A DNA stretch of 64,000 nucleotides from Hydra vulgaris (taxonomy: Eukaryota > Cnidaria > Hydrozoa > Anthoathecata > Hydridae), in NCBI RefSeq assembly GCF_038396675.1, contig NC_088933.1, forward strand, positions 36,395,501 to 36,459,500, written 5' to 3'. The position numbers were made by a program, and so were the translations under genes. Within the stretch, counting starts at the first letter, position 1. Every line of letters starts with the position of its first letter. Of this stretch, positions 11,310 through 22,799 are shown piece after piece. The notes beneath the pieces were generated by a model. The model did not search any database and was not told the origin of the DNA. It saw only the letters and a list, made by a program, of their open reading frames with translations.

Positions 11310-13511
11310 TAGAGATGCCACTATTCGTGGCATCTCTAATTATTACAATACAGCACTTAGCACTGCAGCTGCATTTGTAAAGTGAAAACCTCAGTATCGC
11401 TACGGGTAGTTACGCGTACGTGTTTTATTTGCGTGTTTGGGCATGTTTTTTGTTGACTGCATGCTACATCAAACTTTGTTCTTTATAGGTTGTATTTCTT
11501 ACAACCCATTTCATAAGATATATACACAATAAGTGTAATTCTATAGTGAAAGCTTAAGAAAATTTTGTAAATTTTTTGGCAATTGCGATTTATGTTACTT
11601 GTTAATATATTTATAATATAAATTGTCACTAGAATTTGTGTACAAATGAATTAAATTTACTAAATGCAATTCATTTATTTACAAATTTGATAATTTATTT
11701 TAAATTCAAATATTTCATTAAAAACCGTATAAATGCATTAATTATTAGTTATCCTTTAAAAACTACTTAAATCGAAAAGTCAATTTAGTGAATATAAAAG
11801 ATTTCGATTGTCGTTTTGCTTGCGAAAAACAACAATGAGTAACAAAAGTTGTGTTATTTCAAACTTTTGTTTGGAAAAAGCTTTAAAAATTGCATCTTTT
11901 AATGAAAAATCACTTGTTTGGAAATATGAAATTTGTATGGAAGACAATAAACTAGCAGTTGTTTGCTGTGTAAAAGCAAGATTTCGCGTGGTGGAGAAGG
12001 AACGGAAGCAAGTAAGTAAAACAATTACGTATATTATAACTAAGTAAACGTGTTTTTTATTTTTATTTTTATTTTTTACAGTAACTTAATACGTTAATTA
12101 CTCTAAGTTAAGTTTAAGTACTTTTTTTTGTTTAAAGATATAACTATTCCGAAAAATCACCTTCTCAATAAGTTAAAAACTGAAACTTGACCAGATATGG
12201 GTATCTTCAGATTTTATTCTTAAACATACTGTTTTAGCGATGAAACCGTTTTCTGGTTCACATACAAATTTACAAATTGTACAAATTTCAACTCAATACT
12301 ATTACAGAAAGATGGAGAATTTCAAATAGCAAGATCCACTTTCTTGTTCATGACAGTGGAGCCAATATGATGAAAGGTGTACGAGATGCAGAATTCTGCC
12401 AATTCTGCCAAGTGTTTTATTCATTTACTACCAACTGGCTAGCAATGTATTGTTAAATTCTTGAATAGAAATAACACAGACGGTAGCTGCTGCAAGACGA
12501 ATAGTCACTCATTTTAACCACTCTAGTATAGTACAATAAAAACTAAAATGCATTTGTGAAAAACTTAAACTGTCAGACCACCAATTAATACAAGACGTAA
12601 GAAAACGCTGGAATTCAAAATACTATTTATTGGAGCGATTATTAGAGCAAAAGTGAGCTATCTTGTTGTATATAACTGATCATGTTTAAACAATTTAACA
12701 CCTGCTCAATGGGAATTAATGAAACAATGTATTAAACTTCTCAAACCGTTTAAAAAACTTAGAAAAATAATCACGTAGGGTTTTTTCGATATTTATTACA
12801 TTTATAATAAACGTGATAACATGAGGTAATTCCACAAGTTAACACGTTTTTAAAATACCTTGGAAAGGAAGAGACAGCACAGAGAACGCAGAATTTATCA
12901 ACAATGAGATCTTTGCTTCAATCTACACTTGAGGCGCATTTCAGCTTTAATGAAAATGACAAATATTTGATTGCAACTTTTCTTCTTCCGCGCTTCAAAA
13001 CTAATTTCTTGGGTATAGTAAAATGAAGATGTCGAACAGAAAAGTTCAACAGCAAACGAAATTATTTTATTCATAAGAACTGTTCGCCTAAATTAGAAAG
13101 CAGATCCTTACAAGTGGTGGTCTAATGCAAAACAATATCCAAATTCAGCATAATTTGCTAAGATTTATTTATCAGCTTCAAGTAGTAGTGTATATAATGA
13201 GCGACTATTTTCAGAGGCAGGTACAATTTACGAGGAAAAGCGGGATTGTTTGTTATTAAAAAAAATTGTTTTAAATAAAAAAAATTTTTGATTAATAGAA
13301 TTTTATATGTAAAATATGTTTATTATTTGATTAATCTGTTTGTTCTATTATTTATAGTAACATATAGTGAAATAATTTTTTTCATGCAATTTTTTTCATG
13401 TTTCAGTATTCGGCCGAACAGTTTGCAATATCCGGCCGGACACCGAATAGTATAAAATGTTGCCGAATACACCGAATACCGAATAGTTGTCGAACATTCG
13501 TGGCATCTCTG
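11310..13511 (+). mobile_element. hAT transposon with 8-bp target duplication
   Basis: Termini TAGAGATGCCAC (left) and the reverse complement of GTGGCATCTCTG (right) are inverted repeats. The flanks GTAATAGT (11302-11309) and GTAATAAT (13512-13519) are 8-bp duplications differing at one base, the hallmark of hAT insertion. The left end also carries an inverted copy of its own terminus (ATTCGTGGCATCTCT at 11323-11337), which forms a small hairpin. The right subterminal region repeats CCGAATAC/CGGTATTC-like motifs. The interior holds a decayed transposase. Confidence 0.9.
11808..13262 (+). pseudogene. hAT transposase (BED-finger type), decayed
   Basis: Three blocks in the right order. Around 11900-11990: SLVWKYEI followed by VVCCVKARF, a degenerate BED zinc finger (W, CxC). 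Around 12330-12400: FLVHDSGANMMKGVRDAEF, matching the hAT catalytic-core motif with the HDSGANM signature. Around 13165-13245: the C-terminal dimerisation motif SVYNERLFSEAGTIYEEKR. Between them the frame is broken many times. The 79-codon ORF at 11808-12047 is only the N-terminal fragment. Similar in type to ZBED-like transposases; clearly non-functional. Confidence 0.85.
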
Positions 13512-13519
13512 GTAATAAT

Positions 13520-14227
13520 GGCGCCGTCAGCTTATTAAATCTTGAATGGTTAAATAGAGAAGGAAACTAATAATTTAGTCTCCCTACGTATTAAAGTTAA
13601 AAAAATGATACAAATGGCGTCCGTGGGATTACCTTTTACTTATTGGTCCTTCCCACAGAAAAAAACAAAAGTAAAGTAATCTTAAACAGGGGATAGGGTG
13701 ATGTCATCCCTTCTTCCCCACCGGCCAATATCAAATTGTATTCGGCAAATTTTGAAACTTTAAAGTTGACAAATGTAAAAAAATGAAAACCTTTTTTTTT
13801 TTTTTTTGTCGCTTATGACACTTTACACTTTATGAGCTGCTGCACGAATGCTGAAAAACAACAATATACATTTTATAACTAAAAAAAATATCAAAAACTT
13901 CCAGATGAGTAGGGTTTATAAGCCTCTAGTTGTTCATCTTTCCAACCCTTATTAATGGCTTTTAAATGTATTCTTTTACCTTTTTTTTCTAAAGTGTCTT
14001 TTTTGTTCATACTGGTAATGCGTTTTTAATTCCTACAAAATGAAGACACTGCTAATACTTTGTTATGGTGACTTATGAGTATTTTGTTTAGATTTTGAAT
14101 AGTGGTCAAAAAGTCTCCATTATCTGTATTTTTTTTAAAAAAATGATAATATATAGTAAAATAAAATAATAAACAGCCGCGACATAGCGGTTTATGCGCT
14201 TGTCTTTGAAATTTTTAATTTTAGTTT
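13520..14227. other. Spacer between hAT and SINE, no gene
   Basis: No coding region. Contains a 17-bp T tract near 13790-13808 and slightly higher GC around 13680-13730 (GGGATAGGGTGATGTCATCC). No family recognised. Confidence 0.55.
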
Positions 14228-14410
14228 TAGGTGCCCCAAGATGATCTAACGGTCTTGTCACAGAGCACCGCGAAGAAGCATTTAACTAGAAAGTACACAC
14301 CTCCTTCCTTACCGATGTGCCCAGAGTTTGCTTCGAACCCTGGATCTCTTACTTCTAAAGCAAGCTTGAACTTCCTAGTTAAATGTTTTTTCGCAGTACT
14401 CTGTGATATC
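14228..14410 (-). mobile_element. SINE family 1 copy (rearranged, reverse)
   Basis: GGTGCCCCAAGATGATCTAA and GACGG/TCTTGTCAC parallel the reverse complement of the SINE at 39206-39378 (GACCGTAAGGAC...TTGGGGCACC) and the copy at 28266. CTTCGAACCCTGG is a reverse-oriented B-box-like segment. The two sides of this copy are themselves an inverted repeat (CATTTAACTAGAAAGT against ACTTCCTAGTTAAATG), which is why similar antiparallel ORFs (STAKKHLTRK) appear on both strands; neither is a gene. Confidence 0.7.
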
Positions 14411-14779
14411 GTAATCACCTGAATAATCAGATAATAAATATATCTGACCTAACCAATGTTTTAAGCAAGAAACCTAAAAATTCTTCAAAAAAAAGGCCGT
14501 GAATGATTTTGATTGGTTCAAACTTTATTCAAACGTCTGTTTACAGGCTACAAGTTTGTTGAAGTGAGCTTAATCAATGAATGATAATGAAGAAGAGTTG
14601 CATGGTTTTTCCAAATTTGTAATACTTCTGAAAAGCAACTTATAACTGCATTATTTGATTACAAACTAAAATTATAGTGTAAATAGAAGTAAAGTATAAG
14701 CTTTTGTTGATGTGTATTGTTTATTTTTTCGCTATTGATATTCTGTTTTCACAATTCGACATGTAGTCGGAAAGAATTA

Positions 14780-15280
14780 CGACAAAAATTGTATGAAACA
14801 AACATTGCAAACAGAATATGGTTTTGAAATGGTTAACAGAGCTTTTAGAAATTTGGATGTTCCAACCATGAAAATGTTATATACATTGCTCGAGAGACCA
14901 TATTTAGAAAATAATGTTTTGGTTTTGAATCCTTACCAACAACAAGGTATAAACCATTTAGAAAAAATACAAAAAAGAGAAATTAAATTGGTTACTTAAA
15001 AAAAATTAGAATGTAAGAATAAACTTGAAGTATTTAATCAAGAATCGTTGGAAAACCGAAGAACTCGAGGAGACCTAATGCAAAATGTTCAGAATAGTAA
15101 ATGGTTGCATCCAAACATTCACAACAATCTTTATTTTTGAAATGTTTTGTAGCAATGTTAAGTTTTTTTTTATGTCTTTAGTTGTAAATTTTATATACTA
15201 GAGTTATAATTGTAAATTAAATCTTTTGAAAATGTATTATGTAACTGCAAATTATGCCATGAATAAAGAGTTTTGTGTTT
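14780..15280 (+). pseudogene. LINE reverse-transcriptase C-terminal remnant and 3' UTR
   Basis: A 68-codon ORF (14793-14999) ending in YQQQGINHLEKIQKREIKLV, followed after one stop by KKLECKNKLEVFNQESLENR and RTRGDLMQ, is the region after the RT palm of CR1/Jockey-type LINEs, where a WNP..DI..LE.VQRR.TK block and an RRLRGDL block are usual. A GC-poor 3' UTR follows with ATGAATAAAGAG near 15260, typical of a LINE 3' end. The upstream palm is missing: 5'-truncated insertion. Confidence 0.78.
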
Positions 15281-15371
15281 TTCTTAAATGTATTTACACA
15301 ACTATTGCTAATAAGAAGTTAAAATATCAATATACATAAAACGCAGTTACAATATTTTTTGAGGCATTTGA

Positions 15372-15582
15372 TAAACGTGAAATATATATTTTTTAACGTC
15401 GTACTAATATTTATTAAAATTAGTATTCGAAGCAAATAATGTTATCTACATAATATATGTGTATATATATATTATACATATATAATATATATACATACAT
15501 ATATTATGTAAATAACATTAATTGCTTCGAATACTTATTCGAACAAGTATTTGTACGACGTTAGAAGTATATTTCATGTTTA
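15372..15582. mobile_element. Foldback/MITE, near-complete palindrome
   Basis: Left arm TAAACGTGAAATATATATTT... and right arm ...AGTATATTTCATGTTTA are inverted copies over ~95 bases, including ACGTCGTAC and GTATTCGAAGCAA blocks, with a small TA-rich centre near 15470. No ORF. Arm divergence is a few percent by eye. Confidence 0.85.
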
Positions 15583-15944
15583 CGAAAATTTACAAAATTT
15601 AAAAAAAAAATTTATTAAAAGTAAAAATGCTTGGACATAAACTTTCTTAAAAACCGCAAAATATTTAAAGCGTTTTCAAAGAATCTAAGATTTAACATAT
15701 CTCATGCAATCCACGATCATATAATTAGTGACGGATCTACTTACCCTTAGAATATGAATGTCCTAAATAATATTAGAAATGAAGGACATTTTTTTTTAAA
15801 AGGAGACGCAAAAGTGATCCATTGGTCACTGGATATAATATCGATAAAAAAATTGTGTTGACTTCTGCATAAATTGCCCAGACATTTCAATATCACTCAT
15901 AAATTCTATTAAACCTTAACTTTTTACATGGTTATTGAGATAAT

Positions 15945-16046
15945 GGGTCGTCCATAAATTACGTCACGTTCTAAGGGGAGGTCAAAAACGGTCAAAACTG
16001 TGTGACGTAATTTATGGACGTAATTTATGTGACGTAGTTTATGGAC
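15945..16046. mobile_element. Mini-element with TCCATAAATTACGTCAC ends
   Basis: GGGTCGTCCATAAATTACGT at 15946 is mirrored by GTGACGTAATTTATGGACG at about 16002 and again by GTGACGTAGTTTATGGAC at 16030, so a short central region is bounded by one left and two right termini. It probably represents a deletion derivative of a MITE. Similar CATAAA..ACGT termini are seen at 19141 and 22098. Confidence 0.6.
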
Positions 16047-16049
16047 TAA

Positions 16050-17470
16050 ATGTGAATATTTTTCTAATTATTACAACTAGAGTTATTTTTTCTTTTGTTC
16101 CAATACTCACAACCGCTGCATAAATTTGACAGGACAAAAATGTAAATGCATTTTTGATTATTTTTCTATTTCAAAGCTACAACACTCACCAACGAATTTT
16201 CAACATGTTTCTTTTTAGTCATTCTCCTTAAATAAAAAAATAGTAATCAATTATATTGGCATTAGCTCTGTTAACAAAAGAATAACGTGTTTGCGGCATT
16301 CAACCAGAAACACATAACATTTTCATATTTTTCAAAAACCGCCAACAATTTATGCATTGATTTCTTTGCTTTTTTTATTCATCACTGAAATTTTAAAGTT
16401 TATTTTTTTAAACATGAGATTTTACACAAATTGTGTAAAATTGTGAGAGTGAAAAAAAAATTGTGAGAGTGTTGCCGTTTATCAATTTCGGTTTCCTAAC
16501 AAAAATGCGAGCATTTTTAGCAGTAAATAAGTGAGTTTTGATTGGATTAAAATTCACCTACTATTTTAAGCCGCATTAAGATAGATCACACTCAGGATCA
16601 GCTGCTTTTTCTAAGCAATCAAAAAAGATGACTTTTTGTCAAGATTGGAGTATATAATTTAGGAAATAAAGCCACAACTACCTTACTAGATGTAAGATTG
16701 TCAAGAAGACTATTAATGTAGATAAATAAAGCCACAACTACCTACAGGGTCAACGATGGAAATAAAGAGTACTAGCCTTCGAAGTCGTCTTAAATGCTTG
16801 CAGTTAGAAACAAATGAATCAATTATTTATTTTAATTCTCGAAAACTATCCTAGCTACACCATAGCAAACGTATGGAAAAGACCAGCTTTCCAGACTTTA
16901 TCAAAAACCTCTAATATGTCAATAGCGATTGCTTATATCTTATACACGATAGAACCTTTTATGGGATATAAACACTCAAAAATGTTCAAAAAATCCAAAG
17001 AATTTTTATACTGTTTTATATATTTTAATGTATGGGGATTTCAAAAATCATTGTGGCTATATCTAAAAATTTATCTAAGTATTAAAATTTTGATTTTTTT
17101 TAAGTAGTAAAAATATTGACTTTAAATAGTTAATTTACTCCTTATTAGTAGTACACCTCGTTAAATGACTACTGTTAAAAAAAATTTCTAATAAAATTCA
17201 CATATAAAAAGCTTTTTTGGCTTCTTGTTAGATTTAAAAACTATATGATGAAATAAACCGCTTTTTAGTTTTAGCTCAAAATTCTTTATCAGAAGTTGTT
17301 ATTTTTTTAGTTTACAATCCTGGTAAAAGTAGATAGAGTTAAATTCAGAACACAACAATAAGTAAAAAGAAGAAAGAATGTAAAGGTGTCTCGTAGCAGT
17401 AGTTGCAAATATTGTAAATCTTCCCTCTTTAAGTATTAATAATGTATCTTTTGTTTATAATGAAACTGAC
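16050..17470. other. AT-rich spacer, no convincing gene
   Basis: A 97-codon ORF at 16814-17107 has no recognisable motif and AT-driven composition. A ~20-bp phrase AATAAAGCCACAACTACCT occurs twice (about 16665 and 16725). Nothing else supportable. Confidence 0.55.
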
Positions 17471-17479
17471 ATTTTCAAT

Positions 17480-18120
17480 ATGTTGAGTTCTTCTTATCAC
17501 AAAGTTAAATCTCTTTTCAACTCACCACCAGAACAGAATTCCCATTTAATAAACAAAGATGTGACTGGTTACAAAATAGTTGACTGTTCTCTTTTGTCTG
17601 ATGATGTGAGTGTTTTGTGCTGCCCAACTTGTTTACAAATGATTTTAACATTAATTAAAAACAAAAGCAAAAAGCGAGGACTTGCTTGTGAACTTTCAAT
17701 TATTTGTTCAAAATGTAAACATAAAAAAGACTTTTACACTTCTAAATTAATCAATAAAAAAGGAAGTTGTGGTAAAAACACACAAAGTATACACAATGCA
17801 AACTCTTGGAATAGGACATTCTGGGCTTTACAAATTTACAACCCTCATGAATATGCCAAAATCAATGACGCAAAAAAACTATGATAAACTTGTTTAGAAA
17901 ATAGCAAACATTACAGAGGAAGTTGCTCAAAAAGCATTGGCTTATGTTGTAGCTTACTTTAGATAACAGAGTCAAGATAATGAGATTTATATATTAGTGT
18001 ATCATGTGATGGAACATGGCAGCGTAGGGGATTTTCTCATTAAATGATGTCTTTTTTGTCAACCATGTCAAAATTGTCACTTTGACAGTGCTAAAGTTTG
18101 ATGTGTATAATACAGTGGCT
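17480..18120 (+). pseudogene. Mutator-like transposase relic
   Basis: The N-terminal portion of a cnidarian Mutator-like (MULE-type) transposase. The 134-codon ORF contains CCPTC, then KKRGLACELSIICSKCKHKK, a cysteine-pair finger followed by FYTSK. A frame change at about 17795 leads to NMPKSMTQKNYDKLV and KIANITEEVAQKALAYVVAY. Near 17995 the block VSCDGTWQRRGFS appears, corresponding to the conserved DGTWxRRG catalytic-region motif of the family. Homology fades after 18120. Family assignment rests on motif memory, the decay on visible stops and frame changes. Confidence 0.72.
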
Positions 18121-18129
18121 AATTTTAAC

Positions 18130-19130
18130 ATTGGAATGAAATCATCAATCCTAATTTTTTGAAAAACTTAACATAGTTCCTGGTTTTTATACAATACACG
18201 GTTTGAATAACATTAACAAAATCCGCATTTAATAGTCGATTTATCGAGGAAAACTGTATTTTATAAAAAACTAAGAGCGAAAAAAATGAAGAAAAATGAC
18301 AAAACTTTAGAAAAAGAACACAAAACATACGAAAAAGGAGGTTTTTAATTTCAACTAGATTTTTATATGTAATACTTCGTATATTTGTAAATTTTTTAAT
18401 TTATTTTTTACTATTCGCGTGTTTTCTCAGATTGAAGTTTTTCAATCTGCCGGCCGCATTTACTAAAGAACCACTTTTTGTCTGAAATTTTATCTTCATC
18501 TTATCTTCCTTTCAATTAGAGCTGTGTTTTAAACGGAACAGAATTATGATAAAAAAGAGGAAGTCTTTTAAAAGTCCTATTAAAGAAAAAATTTAATTAT
18601 TTAAAGTTATTTTATTTAACTATTTAAAGCCTATTAAAGAAAAAATTAAGGAAAAAGTATGGCTGGTTTACCTTTTTTCTGACACTATTTTAGGCGGACT
18701 GGTCTTCAGACCCAGGACTTTTTTTTACAAATCTGTTTCATTTAAAACACACATACACCTATTATAAATGTGAAACCAAAATTTTTTATTACTTTTTGCT
18801 AAAAATTGACCGGCGCAAATCCTATTTTTTTGCTTATTTTGGGGTAAATGCAACAACCGATGATCAAAAAAAAAACTTTTGGTTAAATTTGTACTTTTAT
18901 TATATTGTTTGCTACTTTATGTCAAAATTTTTTTCCAATTGTGCATATTTAAAACTGGGGGGTGATATCCCTTAATACACGATAAAACTTTTCTCTTATA
19001 ATAGTTAGCGAGTCAGCTGTCATTTAAGTGAAATTTTATTAAACATAAAAACGTCATAAATCGGTCAAAAATAAGACTAACCAGTTAAAAATAATTTAAG
19101 ACTCAGAAGGACAGAGTGATTTTTACACAA
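18130..19130. other. AT-rich spacer, no gene
   Basis: No coding signal on either strand; short duplicated phrase CCTATTAAAGAAAAAATT at about 18575 and 18630. Nothing else identified. Confidence 0.5.
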
Positions 19131-20514
19131 AGTTGGGGGGTTTTCCATAAAGTACGTGCGCGGGTAGAATATTTTAAAACCTTATACAGGCTCAGAATAG
19201 GCAGAGATATGCACAATCTGATTCGCTGATTTTGAAAGAAAGGCTTTTGCGCAGTATGTTTAAATCAAAACAAATGTCAAAAAACCTATTGAATAATAAT
19301 AGTGAAATTGAGTAATTGCATAAAAAACCAAATAATAATACGAAAAAAGTATGTTTTTTCAATCCAATTTTGTACAATATATTAGTTATACTTTTACAAA
19401 ACTTCCCAACTCAAAACATCCATGATTTTCAAAACGATACTTTAAAATAAAGATTCTAAAAAATTAGTTTGTTTTCCTAATGGTTTTTATAATTCTAAGA
19501 TATAAAAAAGACAAGTATTGTAACAAAGTATAAATCAAATGGTAAAACTTGACTACGCTTATAGCTAGCCCAGATAATTTGCAACACTCTCAAATTAAAA
19601 CCAACTGTAAGCATGAGCTAATTTCGATTGCCTTTGGTAATGTATAGTAATAAAAGATTACAAACCATTGTAGCATTATAAGCTATAAGAAAAAATCTTT
19701 AATCTGATGTCCTCAAGTGTGTTTTGATATAGTAAACTGATTACCAAAAAGAATAACTCTCAACTTACCACACCATGAAAAACTTAGTGTTAAAAGGTAG
19801 AAAGAAAAATTGCAAACATACAAGTTAATGTTGCTGTTTATTTTAATTTCAAAAGTCAATACATGTTAAGCACACGTTTGTTGATATATAGCTTTACAAC
19901 CTAAACAAAATATTGGTAATTATATTCTATAATTGGTGAAATATATTTACCCTTTAATAGCAACTGATGGTAAATAGTATTAAATAAAGCAACAAACTTT
20001 GATAAATTTTATATTTGTAATGTTAAAAATTTATTTTACATTATATACTCCTGAAGAAAAAAAATAGTCTGCTCTAGAAAAACGAAAAAAATCTTAAATA
20101 AAATGTATTCCGTATTTCCAAATTTTATAAATAGTTTCGTTATGTAATTTTTAGTATAGCCAATAAAAACAAGTATGCTTTTTTTAAATTTCTGAGAATA
20201 CCTCTTGAATAATAATATTAAAATAGAGATGTGTAATGTTTTATTTTGAAGTAATATTAATAAATTTTTTTTGAAAAGTTTTTTTATTACAATAAATGCC
20301 ATAATTCACCTTGATTTGGTTAAATTTTTTGACTTCAATACTCTTTGGTAGATTGTAATATAGCTTATAAAATATTGACGTACTCCTTATCAGTCTTCTT
20401 AAAAATTAGGTTAAACAGCAACTTCCTAAGAGATCGTAGATTTATATGGAACATGTAACCTAGTTTTTTACAACATCTGTAAAAATTTTCTTTTTCCAAA
20501 AACTTATCGTTATC

Positions 20515-21052
20515 GCAATAATTTAGATTTTCCTATATTTATGAACGGTAACGTACTCGATGAGTTATCTACCCTTCATCTTCTAGGATTAACTCTTACT
20601 TCGGATCTTTCTTGGAAACCATATATCAAACTCGTTGCAAAATTAACATCTGCTAAGGTTGCATTCCTTTATCGAGCTCGGCACTTTATTACTTGGGATT
20701 CTATTCTCTATCTCTATAAATCTCAAATCCGGTTTTGTATGGAATACTGTTGCCATATCTGGGTCGGATCTTCTAATGATGCCCTTTCTCTTTTGGACAA
20801 GATGCAAAAACGCATCGTATGCATAGTTTTACCTTCTCTTGCAGCCAACCTCCAACCATTATCACATCGTCGTAATGTTACTTCTCTTTCATCTTGCTTT
20901 CCTGATTTATATAATTTGCAATCCTCCAAGTCGTCTGTCAATCGTTATCTTGCTCTACAATCTCTATCTTTTCTCTTCAAGTAACTTCCAATTCTAATTA
21001 GTGGTTGCTTGCAGCCTTGTTGGAAGCGAAGGTGTTTAAAAAAAAAAAAAAA
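20515..21052 (+). pseudogene. Jockey-like LINE 3' end with poly-A tail, internal deletion
   Basis: A 147-codon ORF (20541-20984) from the post-palm region of a non-LTR reverse transcriptase: HLLGLTLTSDLSWKPYI, YLYKSQIRFCMEYCCHIW, SLLDKMQKRIV and LAANLQPLSHRRN are the standard thumb/C-terminal blocks. After SHRRNVTSLSS it jumps directly to CFPDLYNLQSSKSSVNRYLAL, the extreme C-terminus, so ~80 codons normally between them are missing (compare the fragment at 43455-43640, which contains that stretch). A 3' UTR and A14 tract (21039-21052) mark a 5'-truncated retroposed copy. Confidence 0.88.
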
Positions 21053-22090
21053 GCCTAAATGTTAAACTTTTTATAATTAACAAGTTAGTGTAAAGATGCA
21101 GTAACAAGCTTACAACAACCTCTGCCTCAGCCAAAAATTTACACTTTACCAGTAGTCCGGTGCAACCGCATACAAAGTTCGTATCAAGCATGCTTCAAAA
21201 CCGAGGACATATTTTACGAGAAACAAATTTGTAGATCGTTTCGAATTTACTTCAACATATACATTTTCTTTTATTTCTTTAAATTAACAACAGATAAAAT
21301 CTCCATCACCAAGATTCTCTTGTACAAATACATTTTGATACCTTTTAAATACTCTGAAGAGTAATAAAATAAATTGAATTTCTTGTGTAGATGGTAACGC
21401 AAGACGTGTATTGATTAACTTTACTTTGAAATTTATTTCGAAACTCTGGTTGTTTTAATTTTAATTTTCGACAAAGACGCACTTGCCTCAATTTCAAAAT
21501 CAGCGAACCAGATTGCTTATATTTTTGCCTATTCTGAGCCTGTATAGGGTTTCAAAATATGCGCGCGGGCATGGGGTTACACGGGAAAGAGGGAGATTTT
21601 AAAGACAGCAAGTAACTATAATTCTCCATCTCTACTAAAATTGGATTTCTTTTATTATTTTTAACAAAGGCATTGAACTTCACGAGTTTAAAAAATCAAT
21701 ATTGTGTTATGTAACAGAGAAATGTATGGTTAAGCACCAACCAGCCTATACAACAAAGTCGAAAAAAATTAGTTTATATTAAAAAATAAATTATGTAGTG
21801 TTTCTTTGCAAACACCAAAATACTATAATTAAAATTTTTAAGTGCGCTGAATTGCAAATTTTACTTTTAATTTTTTCGGTTTAGTGGCTTTTGTTAAAGA
21901 CTTTTAAACTTTGCGTCAAATTATCTCATTTCAACATATTCGTTGTATAGGCTGATTTGGCTCTTAACCATCCAAATGTCAGATAAACTAAAAATTTTAA
22001 TGTTTTGAAAATTTTTAGTTTGGGGGTGATTTCGCAATAGAAAATGCGTGCGTACGCATGGTGTTCAGAGGGGTCTTAAATCAGTGGTTT
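21053..22090. other. Non-coding right part of the inverted-repeat element
   Basis: Between the LINE poly-A and the right terminus at 22095. No gene; carries the reverse-oriented copy of the 19155-19255 sequence at 21478-21578. Confidence 0.55.
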
Positions 22091-22728
22091 TACTGCGTAC
22101 GTACTTTATGGATGCTCCCCTTTAGTAGGTTTACGTTTTTGCAAATAAAACTAAGTGACTAAAACGTTTTTTTAAGACATTTTTTTAAACTGAGTATCGT
22201 TTATTATTTTATCTAAACACATTAAAAAAATATATTAAAATCATACAACGCAACACAACGTAATAATAATTATACTTTTGACATAACACAATACACAAAC
22301 AACAAGAGAGTTTAGTCGAGAGCAACACGGAAGCACCTAAAACAAAATTAAAAAAGAGTTAAACTGTCTTATAAACAAAGTAATAACATTCTAATAAATA
22401 AATATCTAATAATTAATAATAAAAATAATTAATCAAAAAGTTGCTATGTAACTTTAACTCAGAATGCTTTTTTATAAAAAAAGCGAATGATTTAATTCTT
22501 TGAATAAAGATGAGAAAAAAAAACATGCAATCATATAAATGATATAAATCAATCAAAATTGTTAAAGTACAACCTAAAAAAAATTCAACGAATATTTAAT
22601 TTTTAGTTAATACAAACAAACCAAAACAATTTTTTTAATAAATGTAAAAGTGACCATAATATATTTAAAAAATGTTAAAAATGTCAAAATCAATACTTCA
22701 TTTTTTATCTCTTTTTAAAAATTATGTA

Positions 22729-22790
22729 GTAGTTTATGCTAAGTAATGCATTACTTAACATAAACTACCATTGCATTAATGTAATGGTAG
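22729..22790. repeat. Two abutting imperfect palindromes
   Basis: 22729-22768 folds as a 19-bp stem (GTAGTTTATGCTAAGTAAT against ATTACTTAACATAAACTAC, one mismatch). It shares CTACC with a second stem at 22765-22790 (CTACCATTGCATT against AATGTAATGGTAG, one mismatch). The 12-mer CATAAACTACCA also occurs in the long hairpin at 35493-35617, suggesting one family of hairpin elements. Confidence 0.8.
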
Positions 22791-22799
22791 TTATAAGAG

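Larger units (their letters stand above)
19135..22120. mobile_element. ~3-kb element with inverted repeats, LINE nested inside
   Basis: GGTTTTCCATAAAGTACGTG at 19138 is mirrored by GTACGTACTTTATGGATGCTCCCC-type sequence at 22095-22120. A second, longer inverted match links 19155-19255 to 21478-21578: both contain CAGGCTCAGAATAGGCA and TCGCTGATTTTGAAA in opposite orientation. The interior includes the LINE 3' end at 20515-21052. The left repeat corresponds to both right-hand blocks, so the right side may itself be duplicated. No transposase visible; class unassigned. Confidence 0.55.

Noticed and set aside
14227-14422. Two similar antiparallel 63-codon ORFs (STAKKHLTRK)
   Set aside because: They come from an inverted repeat inside a SINE copy; similar frames on both strands are a consequence of the palindrome.
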